In this document: in pieces, positions 15,641 to 30,770 of the stretch
How the letters are laid out: each line of letters begins with the position of its first letter
Position numbering within the stretch: the stretch's first letter is position 1
DNA from: Ridgeia piscesae
Lineage: Eukaryota > Annelida > Polychaeta > Sabellida > Siboglinidae
DNA: 64,000 nucleotides
Direction: 5' to 3'
NCBI GenBank assembly: GCA_025642075.2
Contig: JAODUO010000111.1
Location: forward strand, 204,501 to 268,500
Program-made: the position numbers and the translations under genes
Notes under the pieces: generated by a model
Told to the model about the DNA's origin: nothing
What the model saw: the letters and a program-made list of their open reading frames with translations, nothing else
Databases searched by the model: none

Positions 15641-15754
15641 AAAAGATCTAAAATTAAAGCATGGTATATTATTATAATAATAAAAATAAATATAAATTTT
15701 ATATTTATTTTTATTATTATTATAATATACCATGCTTTACATTTTAGATCTTTT
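15641..15754. repeat. Near-perfect 110-bp palindrome
   Basis: Arms of about 55 bp start AAAAGATCTAAAATTAAAGC and end GCTTTACATTTTAGATCTTT. The centre is AAATATAAATTTTATATTT with essentially no loop. Only a few mismatches or indels separate the arms. Confidence 0.92.
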
Positions 15755-15775
15755 TTGTATGAGTCTATGCACGTT

Positions 15776-15872
15776 TTATTGTAATGTGTGTACGCGCCTA
15801 TGGGCGGGCTGGTCCCTGAGATACAGCGCTTTAGAAATGCTTGTAATAATAATAATAATAAATAATAATAAT
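15776..15872 (+). mobile_element. SINE/LINE 3' tail ending in (TAA)n
   Basis: CGCCTATGGGCGGGCTGGTC, then CAGCGCTTTAGAAATGCTTG, then TAATAATAA. The same tail recurs at 62622-62712. Confidence 0.65.
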
Positions 15873-16784
15873 CCTGCCATAAACGGATAACATAGGCGGA
15901 TTGAGTCCAAACCAGAAAGTCTGTTATTTATAAAACAAAAGGGATTAATTTTCCATATTATTATCAAGGGTCAATGGGGATTAATAAAACATAATTTTAA
16001 TTAAATGGAGGCAGATGGTTACATGAAATAATTATATTAATTAAAATGTGTGAACATTACAAAGACTTTTATATTCTTAAAGAATCCATTTTCATAATAA
16101 TTTTGGATATGAAAGAATTTCTTTCTGTCCTGTCTCATATATCATTACGTAACATCAAGTGAATTATTAAAAAATAAAATCAAAAAGGAATATTGGTGCA
16201 ATAATAATATTGCATACGTTTTTATCAAGAGTGACCCCCCCCCCACTAAATGAAGTAGTACCAATACCGTTTTGTTTAGTTCGTATCGAAGTCAACAAAA
16301 ACTGCGAACAAAACACGAGAACAGTGAACCATGTCTTTTAGTTTTATACGTCACATTTCGTCATAAATTTCCCGCATATGTGTTCCTTGCGGCTAAGGCA
16401 AACTATGTACACGTTTCTACCTAGCCCTAGCTTATCAAGCAAATAGTTTGAAATTATCCGCCAGAGGGCAACATTTTCATGCAGACATTGTTCCCTACGT
16501 GGCACTACCATATCCTTTGGTGTGTAGTACTGTGTACTGTATAGACTCCAGGGGACATACCACCAAAATTGGTTTCTTAAATCAATTTTTGTATCAAGTT
16601 TCTATCTATCCTCCACACAGCCGCTTCTGGGGCTAACATAGGAGTTGTGCAGCGTGCAATGCTAAGGGTGCATGAAGGTGAACGATGAAGAAAAATAATA
16701 AAAACTGAAACGAGTAACTGTGTAAATAATTATAATAACTAGTGCAGATTAAAAACAGCCTGTGTGTCTAATTATAAGCTATAC
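15873..16784. other. Non-coding, no feature seen
   Basis: AT-rich sequence with a short C run near 16235. No gene or known repeat recognised. Confidence 0.5.
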
Positions 16785-17065
16785 TCTGGTGTGATGGGCT
16801 GAAGCATCAAGGTGGATGGTACTGAGGGTTTGTTGGAATGGGTGTAGTGTCGACTGCTTATGATCTCTGGGGGGAGTAGGTTCCAGGCTCTTATGACTCT
16901 CTGGTAGAAAGAGTATGTGTATGTATTGATGCGTGTGTGGATTTGTATGTATTTGTTGGAATTGCTGTTTCATGTACAAGAGTATGGGATTATGAGATGT
17001 TGTGGTAATGTGATATTTAGGAGGTTCTGTTTTCGTACAAACATGTTTCCTGCATTTGGACTGCA
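16785..17065 (-). pseudogene. LINE reverse transcriptase C-terminal remnant
   Basis: One minus-strand frame reads RINTYTYSFYQRVIRAWNLL followed by PPEII. This is the motif found after the reverse transcriptase domain of many non-LTR elements (SFFPRTIRLWNSLP-like). Upstream sequence is interrupted by stops, so it is a dead fragment. Confidence 0.7.
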
Positions 17066-17214
17066 TTTAGCCTGTCTTTGGCAATTTTTATTTTACAAGT
17101 TATCTGCACACCTCAATCCCTGGCACATCAACAAGTATATTTGTTGTGTAGTTATTCGTAATGACAGACAAGGATGTGCTATAGTGGTGGCATTTGTGCA
17201 TGACATCTTTAGTA

Positions 17215-17325
17215 ATAAATGACAGAGTGGCTGAATGATTCCTGGAGATGCTGAGATGATGTTCGATTGAACACGTCTGCCAGAGAGTCAAGTCCTAAGA
17301 ACAGTATATTGTGCGATAAAGAAAT
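17215..17325 (+). mobile_element. SINE remnant, 5'-truncated
   Basis: Carries GATTGAACACGTCTGCCAGA and a decayed tail, aligned with the body of the family above. Confidence 0.6.
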
Positions 17326-17336
17326 TACGTTTTAAA

Positions 17337-17379
17337 ATATATATATATATATGATATATATATATATATATATAATATA

Positions 17380-17445
<66 letters not shown>
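17337..17445. repeat. AT microsatellite
   Basis: TA dinucleotides with a few interruptions at the left end. Confidence 0.95.
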
Positions 17446-17446
<1 letters not shown>

Positions 17447-17812
17447 CTTTATCATCTATCTAAGAGTATTACATACGTGCCAACCCTCTCACATGTTGTT
17501 TTGAATTTCCCAGACTACAGTAAAAGACTAAAATCTCAGACGAAACGAAAATGACCTGCTGTATCAAGAAAGTCTCCATACTTTTCGTTTCAGACCACAA
17601 ACAGCATCTAGTCTTCCGAAGGACAATCTAACAGAACTAAACTGTTGAGACTCACAAAAAACAAAACAAATATCTCCAACAGCGTCTGCTCTCCTCACAA
17701 TAAATATTGATTCTACCAGATTTCGAAATCAAAAATTGTGTGTATACACAGTATTATATGCAAATATAATAATTCCTCAAACATCACTGGAGTTGATTGG
17801 TGTTCAACTACA

Positions 17813-17874
<62 letters not shown>
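17813..17874. repeat. AT microsatellite
   Basis: Uninterrupted TA dinucleotides. Confidence 0.95.
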
Positions 17875-17875
<1 letters not shown>

Positions 17876-18449
17876 TATGGCCACATTATGTCACAGATGT
17901 TCTTTACAACCCTAATCAATCTCTCACACACACCTGCAGATGCTGCCACTCTACTATATTTTACACAGTTTTATTTACACATTATCTCTGAATGGTCACT
18001 TGATGTCCTTCTTAGGTCAAGCCACTTAGTTACAGTGTACGTGGAGTAAACCCACACTTTAGATAGAGGTCAGAGCAACTAAACTCAATCTCCGGTCAAG
18101 CGTGTCCATGTCCAAGTTAAAGGCCCAATGTACAATCAGTGTGCACTAAGCCTACTGTTTCTGCTGGTCATTGGCCTGAATGTGATTACTGCATGCTCCC
18201 TCACTGTGCCAGCACCAAGATAACATTCTATAATAATGTTAAACTTACAACCAGTTTAACAAGACCAAATAAAGCCTTTGGATGAGCAAGACTTATCCTT
18301 GCACACACACATTTTGTTTTTAAGCAGATATATTCCGTCGCCATTACAATGAAAATAATTAGACAATCTGTTCCATTCATTTATAAAGCTTTGAGAAAAT
18401 TAATATCGCGTTTATCTAATCTGCATAATTAATTTGATGCACTCATGTT

Positions 18450-18615
18450 CAAAAACACAACCTGTTAATTCACTGAGGTCAAAAACACAACATGTTATTT
18501 CACTGAGGATCAGTAACTCAACCTGTTACTTCACTGAGTGTCCAGAACACAATCTGTTACTGAGGGTCAGTATGAAGAAACCCGTTAATTCACTAGGGTC
18601 AGTAAGAATTAACAC
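18450..18615. repeat. Degenerate ~32-bp repeat, about five copies
   Basis: Units share AACCTGTTAATTCACTGAGG and GTCAGTAAxxxxAC-like spacing, with strong divergence. Confidence 0.7.
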
Positions 18616-19317
18616 AAGAAATGAAAGGTACATACCCATGTTAATCTAATACCAGGCATAGTATCTGACAACATGAATCCAAAGTGCATACAGTGAAACA
18701 TATTTTGCATGACAAAAATACAGGATAGGCTGTACAGAGTGAAGTGAAGTAATTTTGCAAGTCATGGCTTGACATATGACCTACTGCTTTTCCTTATATG
18801 TGTTCTGTAGATGGGTATCTTTAAGAACACCTGAGGCTGAATTCTTTGAAATGGGCATTGAATAATGAAAGTGTTTCCTTTTACTTTAGTAATTCTAGCC
18901 AATGAATAATTTTGGTAATCAGTCATCTTACAAATGTTACTTGGTTAAAGAATAAAATATCAATCAATAATTATGATTGGTTGTTGATATATAAAGTGAA
19001 ACTATGAGATTAAGATTTTAACATGACAGCTGTATTTCCTAGAATGCCAGTTAATAATTGATGAATTCAGTTCTACTGAAGTTAATACACAAAAGCATTT
19101 ATCCACCAGAATCTCTGTGCAGTGCCTATCTATGGAGGTTAGACAAAATAACAAGTATAAATAACAACTACTTATATACAAAATAACAAGTATAAATAAC
19201 AAACTACTTATATACAGTGTACTTGTAAATCATGTCTGAAAAACAATTATTGCAGACAGAATAACAGTGTATACGTGGGGTAACAGATGATATATCTGCA
19301 TGGAAAACTTGAACAGT

Positions 19318-19480
19318 GGGAGGGGGGAGAGACAGAGGGCGACAGAAGACGACACGAGTTAAGAGAGAGTAGGGGAGAATGAGAGAGAAGGAGAGAGAAA
19401 GAGACAGAGAGACAGAAAGAGAGACAGACAGACAGAGAAGGGAAAGAGATCGAAGAGAGACAGACAGACTGAGAGAGATG
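19318..19480. repeat. Purine-rich GA tract
   Basis: About 160 bp of almost pure purines (GAGA, GACA units). Such tracts can form triplexes. Confidence 0.85.
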
Positions 19481-20166
19481 AACCAAATTATGAGGGATCA
19501 AGGATTTATCCAAAACATTAAGTAACACCTAGCTCCTCTTCATAAGAATCAATGAAAACAGTGAAATAGAAGATCTTTTGTAATAATAAGCTATTCACTT
19601 TCTTTTTTATAAGTACCCTATTTGTGGCTTGGGGCAGCATGGATCTATGAGTCATTGAACATGACACATGCACCATGATACCCATCGCTGCTCCCTACTT
19701 GGCCTCTCATATCTAGAACAAATAATACTTGGTTGTGCTATATCCCCTAATCAGCTACCCACATTCACCTCATGTTTGGTCAGGTGACTTTGTGTCAAGG
19801 TCAAGGCCACTCTTATATTTTCAGTCGCTAGGTTTTTTATTTCACACAAAACATAACAGTCACAGAAGATTAGATAAGAAACTGGGGAAAACTGCATGAC
19901 AATGCAGCAAAAAATACTCAGCAATGAATACATGCCTTATTATGGACAAAGTAAACAAGCTTGTTTTTACATGTGTTTTCAAAACAATAACGCATAATCA
20001 TAACCTCGACATAATGACATCAATATTTACAGTAGTTGGTTATTACCCAGTAACTTTTTATAGTTCATAACATTTTCAACTGACGCAGTGGGAATGAACA
20101 AAACTGGATATTTTAACACTTGTGAATGTCATTGCCACCACTGGTGTCGCCACCGTTGCAACTCAC

Positions 20167-22354
<2,188 letters not shown>

Positions 22355-22422
22355 TGCTGCAACAAACAGGTGGAACTTTGTCAAATTTGACCTGACCTTA
22401 CACATAGCAGGGTGACATTAGC

Positions 22423-22946
22423 GGGTGTAGCTATACTGACACATGTAGCTACCCTGGTGTAGCTACACTAACATATATAGCTACCCTGGTGTATCTACAC
22501 TAACATATATAGCTACACTGATGTGTGTAGCTACACTAGTGTATATAGCTACACTGGTGTACGTAGCTACACTGGTGTATGTAGCTACACTGGTGTATGT
22601 AGCTACACTGGTGTATGTAGCTACACAGGTGTATGTAGCTACACTGGTGTATGTAGCTACACTGGTGTATGTAGCTACACTGGTGTATGTAGCTACACTA
22701 GTGTATGTAGCTATACTGGTGTATGTATCTACACAGGTGTATGTAGCTACACTGGTGTATGTAGCTACACTGGTGTATGTAGCTACACTGGTGTATGTAG
22801 CTACACTAGTGTATGTAGCTATACTGGTGTATGTATCTACACAGGTGTATGTAGCTACACTGGTGTATGTAGCTACACTGGTGTATGTAGCTACACTGGT
22901 GTATGTAGCTACACTGGTGTGTATAGCTATACACTGGTGTATGTTC
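22423..22946. repeat. 18-bp minisatellite, about 29 copies, upstream of the unidentified gene
   Basis: The unit TAGCTACACTGGTGTATG lies about 70 bp upstream of that gene's first visible exon. Because 18 is a multiple of three it is open on both strands (VYVATL-type peptides). Higher-order repetition is visible: a block with CTATACTGG and TCTACACAGG variants occurs twice. Confidence 0.97.
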
Positions 22947-23124
22947 ACTGGAAGCAATGTCCCTTCAATCTTATACAACAAGAGAAGAAACAACTGCCAC
23001 CCTGAGCATAGTCTTAGAGGTCGTCCATCCAACATAGCCAATGACTACACATATACATGTACCACAGAACCACAGAGACAAGTGGGCCCAAATGTCAACA
23101 AATCAACATTGGTATGATATACAC

Positions 23125-23393
23125 AGAAGCCACACATTAGCTCAGTGAATCCTGTGCTATCATGTTGAATCTTGTGCATGTTCGTTCACTCTACATTGCT
23201 CCAATTCACGCAGCTGATTGAATGAGTACCTACTGGCTATAGACAGCAGTGGATATTTGAATATGAATAGTCTTTGTGCATTAACTGCAGCGTAGCTGAA
23301 TGTTTCCTGAGATTACGTTCGACTGAGTAGGTCTGTCAGGGAGTAAAGTGTAGGACTGCTCTGGCTACTGCGCCATGTAAGAACTTACCTGGT
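23125..23393 (+). mobile_element. tRNA-derived SINE, same family, diverged head
   Basis: A-box-like TTAGCTCAGTG, body CACTCTACATTGCTCC, TAGGTCTGTCAGGGAGTAAA and tail CATGTAAGAACTTACC. The B box has decayed. Confidence 0.8.
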
Positions 23394-23942
23394 AGAGTTC
23401 TACGCTGCTGGCACACATCGTATCACCCAAAACACGCATTAGATTTAAAAGGTTAAATGTCCATTTTTACTGCCATGTATATCTGTTCTCAGGACCAGAC
23501 TAATGATTGTAAACAGATAGGTTTCATTGAAACGCGGTCGAGCCGAGACCAGCACTGGTTGGCATTGTAACTGTGCCAAGTGAGGCGTGACGACAGAAAG
23601 ATTCTGAAAGGTGATAATGTCAGGGTCGAAGGTGAAATAGTTTAGTTGCAGTGAGAATATGGGACCTTCCCCCCAGGGCATTGTCGAATTGCTCAACAAA
23701 AGTGAAAAAAGTTAAAGTGGGGCTATGTGATTGGCATTGTGAGAAAGTAGAAATGCTTGAAAAATAGACACAGTTAATGTCATCAGGTTTATATTTTATA
23801 CACACTAAGCACACAACTGACAAAGGTAGTATGTAAATGTTATCAATGAAACACTACTACTTAAATATATGCCACATTACTGAAACTATGACATCAGTTT
23901 AGGACTGACTGACATAATGATATCCACAACTGAACTAGAATC

Positions 23943-24942
23943 AGGACGGACGGACGAGACGGACGGACGGACGGACGACGACGGACGGACGGACGGACGG
24001 ACGGACGGACGGACGGACGGACGGACAGGAGCGGACGGACGACGAGGACGGACGACGGACGGACGGCGGACGGACGGACGGACAGGACGGACGGACGGAC
24101 GGACGGACGCGGACGGACGGACGGACGGACGGACGGACGGACGGACGGACGGACGGACGGACGGACGGACGGACGGACGGACGGACGGACGGAGCGGACG
24201 ACGGACGGACGGACGGACGGACGGACGGAGACGGAGGACGGACGGACGGACGGACGAGGAAGACGGAACGGACGGCACGGACGCGACGGACGGACGGACG
24301 GACGGACGGACGGACGGACGGACGGACGGACGGACGGACGGACGGACGGACGGACGGACGGACGGACGGACGGACGGACGGACGGACGGACGGACGAGGA
24401 CGGACGGACGGACGGAGCGGACGGACGGACGGACGGAGCGGACGGACGGACGAGACGGACGGACGGCGACGGACGGACGGACGGACGGACGGAGGGACGG
24501 ACGCGACGGACGGGGACGGACGGAGGACGACGACGGACGGACGGACGGAGACGGACGGAGGACGAGGCGACGACGGACGGACGGACGGACGGACGGACGG
24601 ACGGAGCGGGACGGACGGACGGCGACGGACGGACGCGGAGGCGGACGGCGGACGGACGGACGGACGGACGGCGAGGACGGACGGAGCGGACGGACGGACG
24701 GACGGACGGACGGACGGACGGACGGACGGACGGACGGACGGACGGACGGACGGACGCGGACGGACGGACGGACGGACGGACGGACGGACGGACGGACGGA
24801 CGACGGACGGACGGACGGACGGACGGACGGACGACGGACGGACGGACGACGGACGGACGGACGGACGGACGGACGGACGGACGGACGGACGGACGGACGG
24901 ACGGACGGACGGACGGACGGACGGACGGACGGACGGACGGAC
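23943..24942. repeat. 1-kb tetranucleotide array (GGAC/GTCC)n
   Basis: About 245 units of GGAC on the plus strand, interrupted by one- to three-base losses and substitutions that shift the register. All six frames look partly open (SVRP or DGRT repeats), which is an effect of the repeat. The interruptions are denser in the middle (24180-24680) than at the ends. Confidence 0.98.
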
Positions 24943-25622
24943 GAGAACAAACTAAGGACAATTTATAACGATTGTTGATACGTGATATCTGATACTTTAT
25001 CGATGGCATCTAGTATACATGAACTATGGATACTAGTAAGCATCTAATTGTGAGCACAATAGTTGGCAATGTTTATAAGAAAAAAATCTCCCATTACTTA
25101 AAAGTTTGTACTTTTTCGCAAGTGTATAAAAATTTCAGTGCAGCAAATTATTTTTTAAAGAGTGTATGTTTTTAGAGGGTTATCTTTTTCATCAGAACAA
25201 AATGTCAAAGATAGATTCTCATGGACTCAATAACCAGTAATGTCTGAAAAGATGGGTCATTGCAGCAAAAAGATTTTCCTTACAGGTTTCAAACATAGCT
25301 TCAAACAGAGGAATGATTCACAGTGGATGGAGGACGTAAATTTATTAACATGATGTCATCCTCTGAATATAGTTGCACATGTATTATACACTAAGGAAAC
25401 AGGAAGTCGTGGCAGAATAGAACTGAAATATTAGCATGTCCTTTGTCAAAAGTAGGTCATAGCTTAAGTTAAAAGTGATTACAGTATCTTGTTCTTAACA
25501 GCAGAGTAAATCTCATGAAGATACGCTGACACCAACATTTGCTTTTCATAAGCCTGTAACAATTTGACAGCTTTGCTTATGTAATGTATACAAACAATTC
25601 AATTGGTAAACACGTACAGCTG

Positions 25623-25716
<94 letters not shown>

Positions 25717-26344
25717 TATATAAATATATAATATATATATATATATAAACAGGCAAATCTTTGACCATCTGGTTTGGGGATGACTGGCTTTGGTTTCCAT
25801 GGTCAAAACTATAAGTGGGCCAAAGTACGCAGGTGTAAGGTTATGCTTTTTTAAAGTCTACCTTAATTTTGTGATAAAATCTCAAGTGCATATTTTGCCA
25901 GTTGTCACAACTGTTACATAGAGGCTGCTTATTTGTGCCAATTAATGTAGACTGAATTTGTGGATCACACAGTACATGTAAATATAAACAGCAATGCACT
26001 GAATATATTATCCAAAAGAATCTACCTACCCAAAATTAGTCCCAATGTTGGCGATGTCCAATTAAATATAAAACCATTTATTTTAAGACATTTAGTATAT
26101 TCCCACCATAATTTCCATGGCCATAGAAATATTATAACAAACACAGGCACCATTTTATGTGAAAAGAAAAGTGAAAGCAATCTGTGTGCTGACCCACAGC
26201 ATAACCAATGAGCAGTATTTCCCTAAGCATAACTGTTTCGATCATGAATACAACTGACCTAAGCAAATCAATCATCATGATAACAAAATGAAACCATATT
26301 AACTCTAATAATTTCACAGCTGATCGCACCAAAGATATAGTCTT
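24943..26344. other. Non-coding between arrays
   Basis: Unique-looking AT-rich sequence around one AT microsatellite. No gene recognised. Confidence 0.5.
25624..25747. repeat. AT microsatellite
   Basis: TA dinucleotides with AATA interruptions toward the right. Confidence 0.95.
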
Positions 26345-27272
26345 ACATCTATTTTCAGATTGTTTTTAACACAAGGTTGACACAGTCATACATCTACTTT
26401 CAGATTATTTTAACACAAGGTTGACACAGTCATGCATCTACTTTCAGATTATTTTAACACAAGGTTGACATAGTCATACATCTACTTTCAGATTATTTTA
26501 ACACAAGGTTGACATAGTCATACATCTACTTTCAGATTGTTTTTAACACAAGGTTGACATAGTCATGCATCTACTTTCAGATTGTTTTTAACACAAGGTT
26601 GACACAGTCATGCATCTACTTTCAGATTATTTTTAACACAAGGTTGACACAGTCATGCATCTACTTTCAGATTGTTTTTAACACAAGGTTGACACAGTCA
26701 TACATCTACTTTCAGATTGTTTTTAACACAAGGTTGACACAGTCATGCATCTACTTTCAGATTATTTTAACACAAGGTTGACACAGTCATGCATCTACTT
26801 TCAGATTGTTTTTAACACAAGGTTGACACAGTCATACATCTACTTTCAGATAGTTTTAACACAAGGTTGACACAGTCATACATCTACTTTCAGATTGTTT
26901 TTAACACAAGGTTGACACAGTCATACATCTACTTTCAGATTGTTTTTAACACAAGGTTGACACAGTCATGCATCTACTTTCAGATTAGTTTTTAACACAA
27001 GGTTGACACAGTCATACATCTACTTTCAGATTGTTTTTAACACAAGGTTGACACAGTCATGCATCTACTTTCAGATTATTTTTAACACAAGGTTGACACA
27101 GTCATACATCTACTTTCAGATTGTTTTTAACACAAGGTTGACAAGTCAACATCACTTTCAGATGTTTTTAACACAAGGTTGACACAGTCATACATCTACT
27201 TTCAGATTGTTTTTAACACAAGGTTGACACAGTCATACATCTACTTTCAGATTGTTTTTAACACAAGGTTGA
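26345..27272. repeat. 45-bp satellite array, about 20 copies
   Basis: The unit reads GTTGACACAGTCATACATCT, then ACTTTCAGATTGTTTTTAAC, then ACAAG. Variants are ATAC/ATGC and TTGTTTTTAA/TTATTTTAA. One damaged copy lies near 27140-27170. No spacers are present. Confidence 0.97.
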
Positions 27273-27299
27273 CCAATTTATATCACCATTATAATAATA

Positions 27300-27590
27300 T
27301 AGCAACATTTCGATACAGAGCTGTAATTTTTGACAAGACTTTAATAGAAATTCACTTACTTTGGAGCCTCATTTGTGAAACATGACATTTCGACCCAGCA
27401 ACTAAGAGTCTTGATCACGTCCTGGTATCATGTGAGATGACTCAGGCTTCAGCAGGATAATTTGGCTCTAGATGGCCGGCAAGACTCATGGCTATATAAT
27501 GGCGTTGGAACATTGTATGTTTCACAAATTATGCTCCAAAGTAAGCGAATGTTTTACAAAATAACAAAATCTTGGAGCCATGAACAATAT
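27300..27590. mobile_element. MITE-like inverted-repeat element, copy B
   Basis: Arms CTTACTTTGGAGCCTCATTT and AAATTATGCTCCAAAGTAAG. The right flank shares TTACAAAATAACAAAATCTT and TTGGAGCCATGAA with copy A, showing a common family. The middle (about 130 bp) differs from copy A. Confidence 0.75.
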
Positions 27591-28259
27591 ATTCCATAAG
27601 AAAATAAAAATGTAATGTTTTATTAAATATATCCATTGCACAAGCATGTCAGCAAGCTTACACAAGCACTCTACACATAGACCAATATATAAACGTTCAG
27701 GTATTGGTTTTCTTTCATATTTTAATAATGATCATATCCTCTACACCACCATTATCTATCCATTCTATTATAGACGACACGTGCAGTGCCTTCGCCATTA
27801 TTTTTCTTAACAAACTCACAATTCTATAAAAAAAATTACTCCTAGGTGTCTCAACAGGTACAGTCCTTATGGTTGTTACTGGCACATTGAGAACTGAGAC
27901 CACAAAGGGAGTAGCAGTCGTCCACTATGTCACGGTGGCTCCCATGGCATGTCAAGACACTCATATTTTACCTGAGTATTTGTCAATGAGGTCGTTCTGC
28001 CCCAGCCAATGTACCAAGCTATGCAGAATGGAGGCCTCTCCAGTAGACATGGATCCATAGCACAGGGACACTGTTAGCTCTCCTCTCGTAAATTACTGGA
28101 AATAGGATGCTCGAAACAGGACATGTTTAAAATTTGCAAGTCTGATTGTCATTGGAAATTCATCTAAAATGGATAACTTATATAACATTTCAATAACCCA
28201 AATGTTGTATGTGTGATTACCACATGGTTATCAGATCGATTAGATGTAAAACTACCGGT

Positions 28260-28435
28260 ATTATCTCGTGATCTAATTGACCAGATATAAAACTAAAACT
28301 ATTACCACATGATCTGATCAACAAGACGTAAAACTATTACCACATGATCTGATCAACAAGATGTAAAACTATTACCACATGATCTGTCACCAAGGTGTAA
28401 ATCTATTACCACATGATCTGATCAAAATGCATAAA
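28260..28435. repeat. 35-bp repeat, about five copies
   Basis: The unit is built around ACTATTACCACATGATCTGA and TCAACAAGATGTAAA. It is followed directly by a different array. Confidence 0.9.
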
Positions 28436-28810
28436 ATGTTCCCAAATGATCAGTGGACGTTGTAATAATCATGTAAACATGTAATGTTAAAACAAATGAT
28501 ACGGGGACGTTGTAACAATCATGTAAACATGTAATGTTACAAACAAGTGATCAGGGAACATTGTAATAATCATGTAAAAAATGTTACAAACAAATGATCA
28601 GGGTATGTTGTAACAATCATGTAAAACATGTAATGTTACAAACAAATGATCAGGGGACATTGTAATAATCATGTAAAACATGTACCGGGTAATGTTACAA
28701 ACAAGTGATCAGGGGACGTTGTAACAATCATGCAAAACATGTAGTGTTACAAACAAATGATCAGGGTGCATTGTAACAATCAAGTAAAACTTGTAATGTT
28801 ACAAACAACC
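28436..28810. repeat. About 53-bp repeat, seven copies
   Basis: The unit contains TGTAACAATCATGTAAAACA, TGTAATGTTACAAACAAATG and ATCAGGGGACGT. It contains ACATGT palindromes. Confidence 0.9.
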
Positions 28811-29334
28811 AATTAAGAGTATTTCTAAAAAATTGTTGTTTTTATTCCGAGGAGGTGTCGACGAACCCATGAAAATGCAAATGCAAAGTGAAAAGTTTCG
28901 AAAAATAAAACATAAACTTGTCGACACGCAAACGCCTGCCCGGTCACATGCAGTATCTGTCTGTATTTGTAACTGGCAAAATGCCTTAGGGACACATCAC
29001 GTTAGTTACATGTTACATTGTTGACGCTGTGAACATGTTGGCCTTGCAAGTTAATTTCTTCATTACAATGACAGACAGTGCTTATATCAGCAGCGCCTGG
29101 TGTGCTTGTAGACTCGGTCACACATGGATGCACATGACTGCACCAGTAGCAAGCAGGCTGGAACTCAACACTCAACAAAGACATTACGAGTCTTTGGTGC
29201 TCAGGAAATACAAACCAGTGCAGTCTTCATTTTTTTGTTAAAATGACACATGCCAACCCCCCACACGGGAGTAATGGTTACCAGATACTTTGTCACCGAC
29301 TTCAATTTAGGCAGGATATATACTTTCTTTTGTG

Positions 29335-29348
29335 GTTGCCATGGTAAC
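29335..29348. promoter_or_regulatory. RFX X-box-like site
   Basis: GTTGCCATGGTAAC fits the RFX X-box consensus with both half sites. No linked gene is visible. Confidence 0.4.
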
Positions 29349-29697
29349 ACAACCACCTCACAGGTGGTAAGGTTGTCCCAAATGATCTTTGTAACAGTGA
29401 AGTTTAGTAACCTTGTCTGGCTATTACAGACACCTTGCTTTTGAGGTCACACTCCATCACATTAACCGTTTTACCTGAGGTGAGTATAGCAGTCAGACCA
29501 CACTAGGCTACAGGTAAATTGTTTTTGCTGTTTATTCTAAATGCTAAAGCACCTAGTCATATGGCTGACCTGGGAATTGTGAAGTTAGCCCCTGGTGAGC
29601 TAAATGAATCAATGACTGCATGCCTGAATTTTAATAATTTACATCACCATTACTGTGACAATGTAAACAAATTGCACAATGCACATGTGTGTTGGCA

Positions 29698-29776
29698 TGC
29701 ACATTCCCATGGACACATACACGTGCATGCACATACACGTGCATGCACATACACGTGCATGCACATACACGTGCAT
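29698..29776. repeat. 16-bp alternating purine-pyrimidine repeat, four copies
   Basis: The unit ACACGTGCATGCACAT contains CACGTG (E-box) and GCATGC. Such alternating sequence can form Z-DNA. Confidence 0.85.
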
Positions 29777-30514
29777 GATGTGATGAATTAGATGTGTAGA
29801 TGTTCTGGTTGTTTGATGTCCTCTGCCCGTAGTGAATGGAGTAAATGCAAACACAACACCTTCAGTGACTACGACAGCAGTCGGTTAAATGGGACAATGA
29901 TAACTTCACAGGTAAAGGGAGTTGGGAGCCTACAGGCAGGAGCATGAAGCCCACATTAACAAACACAGTTGTATAGAGCCAGGGGAGTAAATTGTGTATC
30001 ATGTGAATAAATAAAACAAAAACATCAAATATTTCCCTCTATACACTCCAGATGACACTATAACATAAACTGCCAAAGAACTGCATCTTAAGAATATGCA
30101 GTTTCCGAAGCCACCTGATGCTGGCTATCCCAGAATGCAGCAGTGTGGTCGAAGAGACAATGATAAACAAACAGAACAGAATGGATCCCTGTATTACTCC
30201 GCATTGCTCCAGGCCATGGACAAGCGACACAGGTAGAGAAACCGGAGCAGTGTTTTTTCTTGTAGTGAGATCTCCACCCTACTATGAAAAATGGCATTGC
30301 CATTTCTCTCTTGGCAGAAACAGAATGGAGAAGACAGTCGGAATACACCCAGGCAGTTAGGACTTACTTTAGCGGCTCATGCATGACCATTTAGCCAACA
30401 ACTGTGTGTTAAATATTCATGACACGCTTGATTGATTTTAACCCATTTATTTCTGGATTTCAGTGCATTTTTTATGTAAGAGGAATATTTGCACAAAATG
30501 GCCTGGATGGTTGT

Positions 30515-30766
<252 letters not shown>

Positions 30767-30770
30767 TAAA

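Larger units (their letters stand above)
17875..20166. other. Non-coding, presumed intron or 3' region of the unidentified gene
   Basis: The next exon of the minus-strand gene would be expected somewhere to the left of 20167, but I could not place it here. A 36-bp tandem duplication (ACAAAATAACAAGTATAAAT core) lies at 19145-19216. Confidence 0.4.
28811..30515. other. Non-coding, one RFX-like site and a Z-DNA-prone repeat
   Basis: No coding gene recognised. Short open frames near 28830, 29030 and 30090-30350 lack supported homology. Confidence 0.45.

Noticed and set aside
23886..25009. Open frames of about 350-370 codons on both strands (SVRP and DGRT repeats)
   Set aside because: They are translations of a tetranucleotide repeat, open in several frames at once.
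26345..28810. CRISPR-like array of regular direct repeats
   Set aside because: Units are contiguous with no unique spacers, and the context is an animal genome.
30039..30230. Possible reverse-transcriptase motif (GVIQGSILFCLF) on the minus strand
   Set aside because: Only one short resemblance to QGSILGPLLF; no flanking RT blocks in order.
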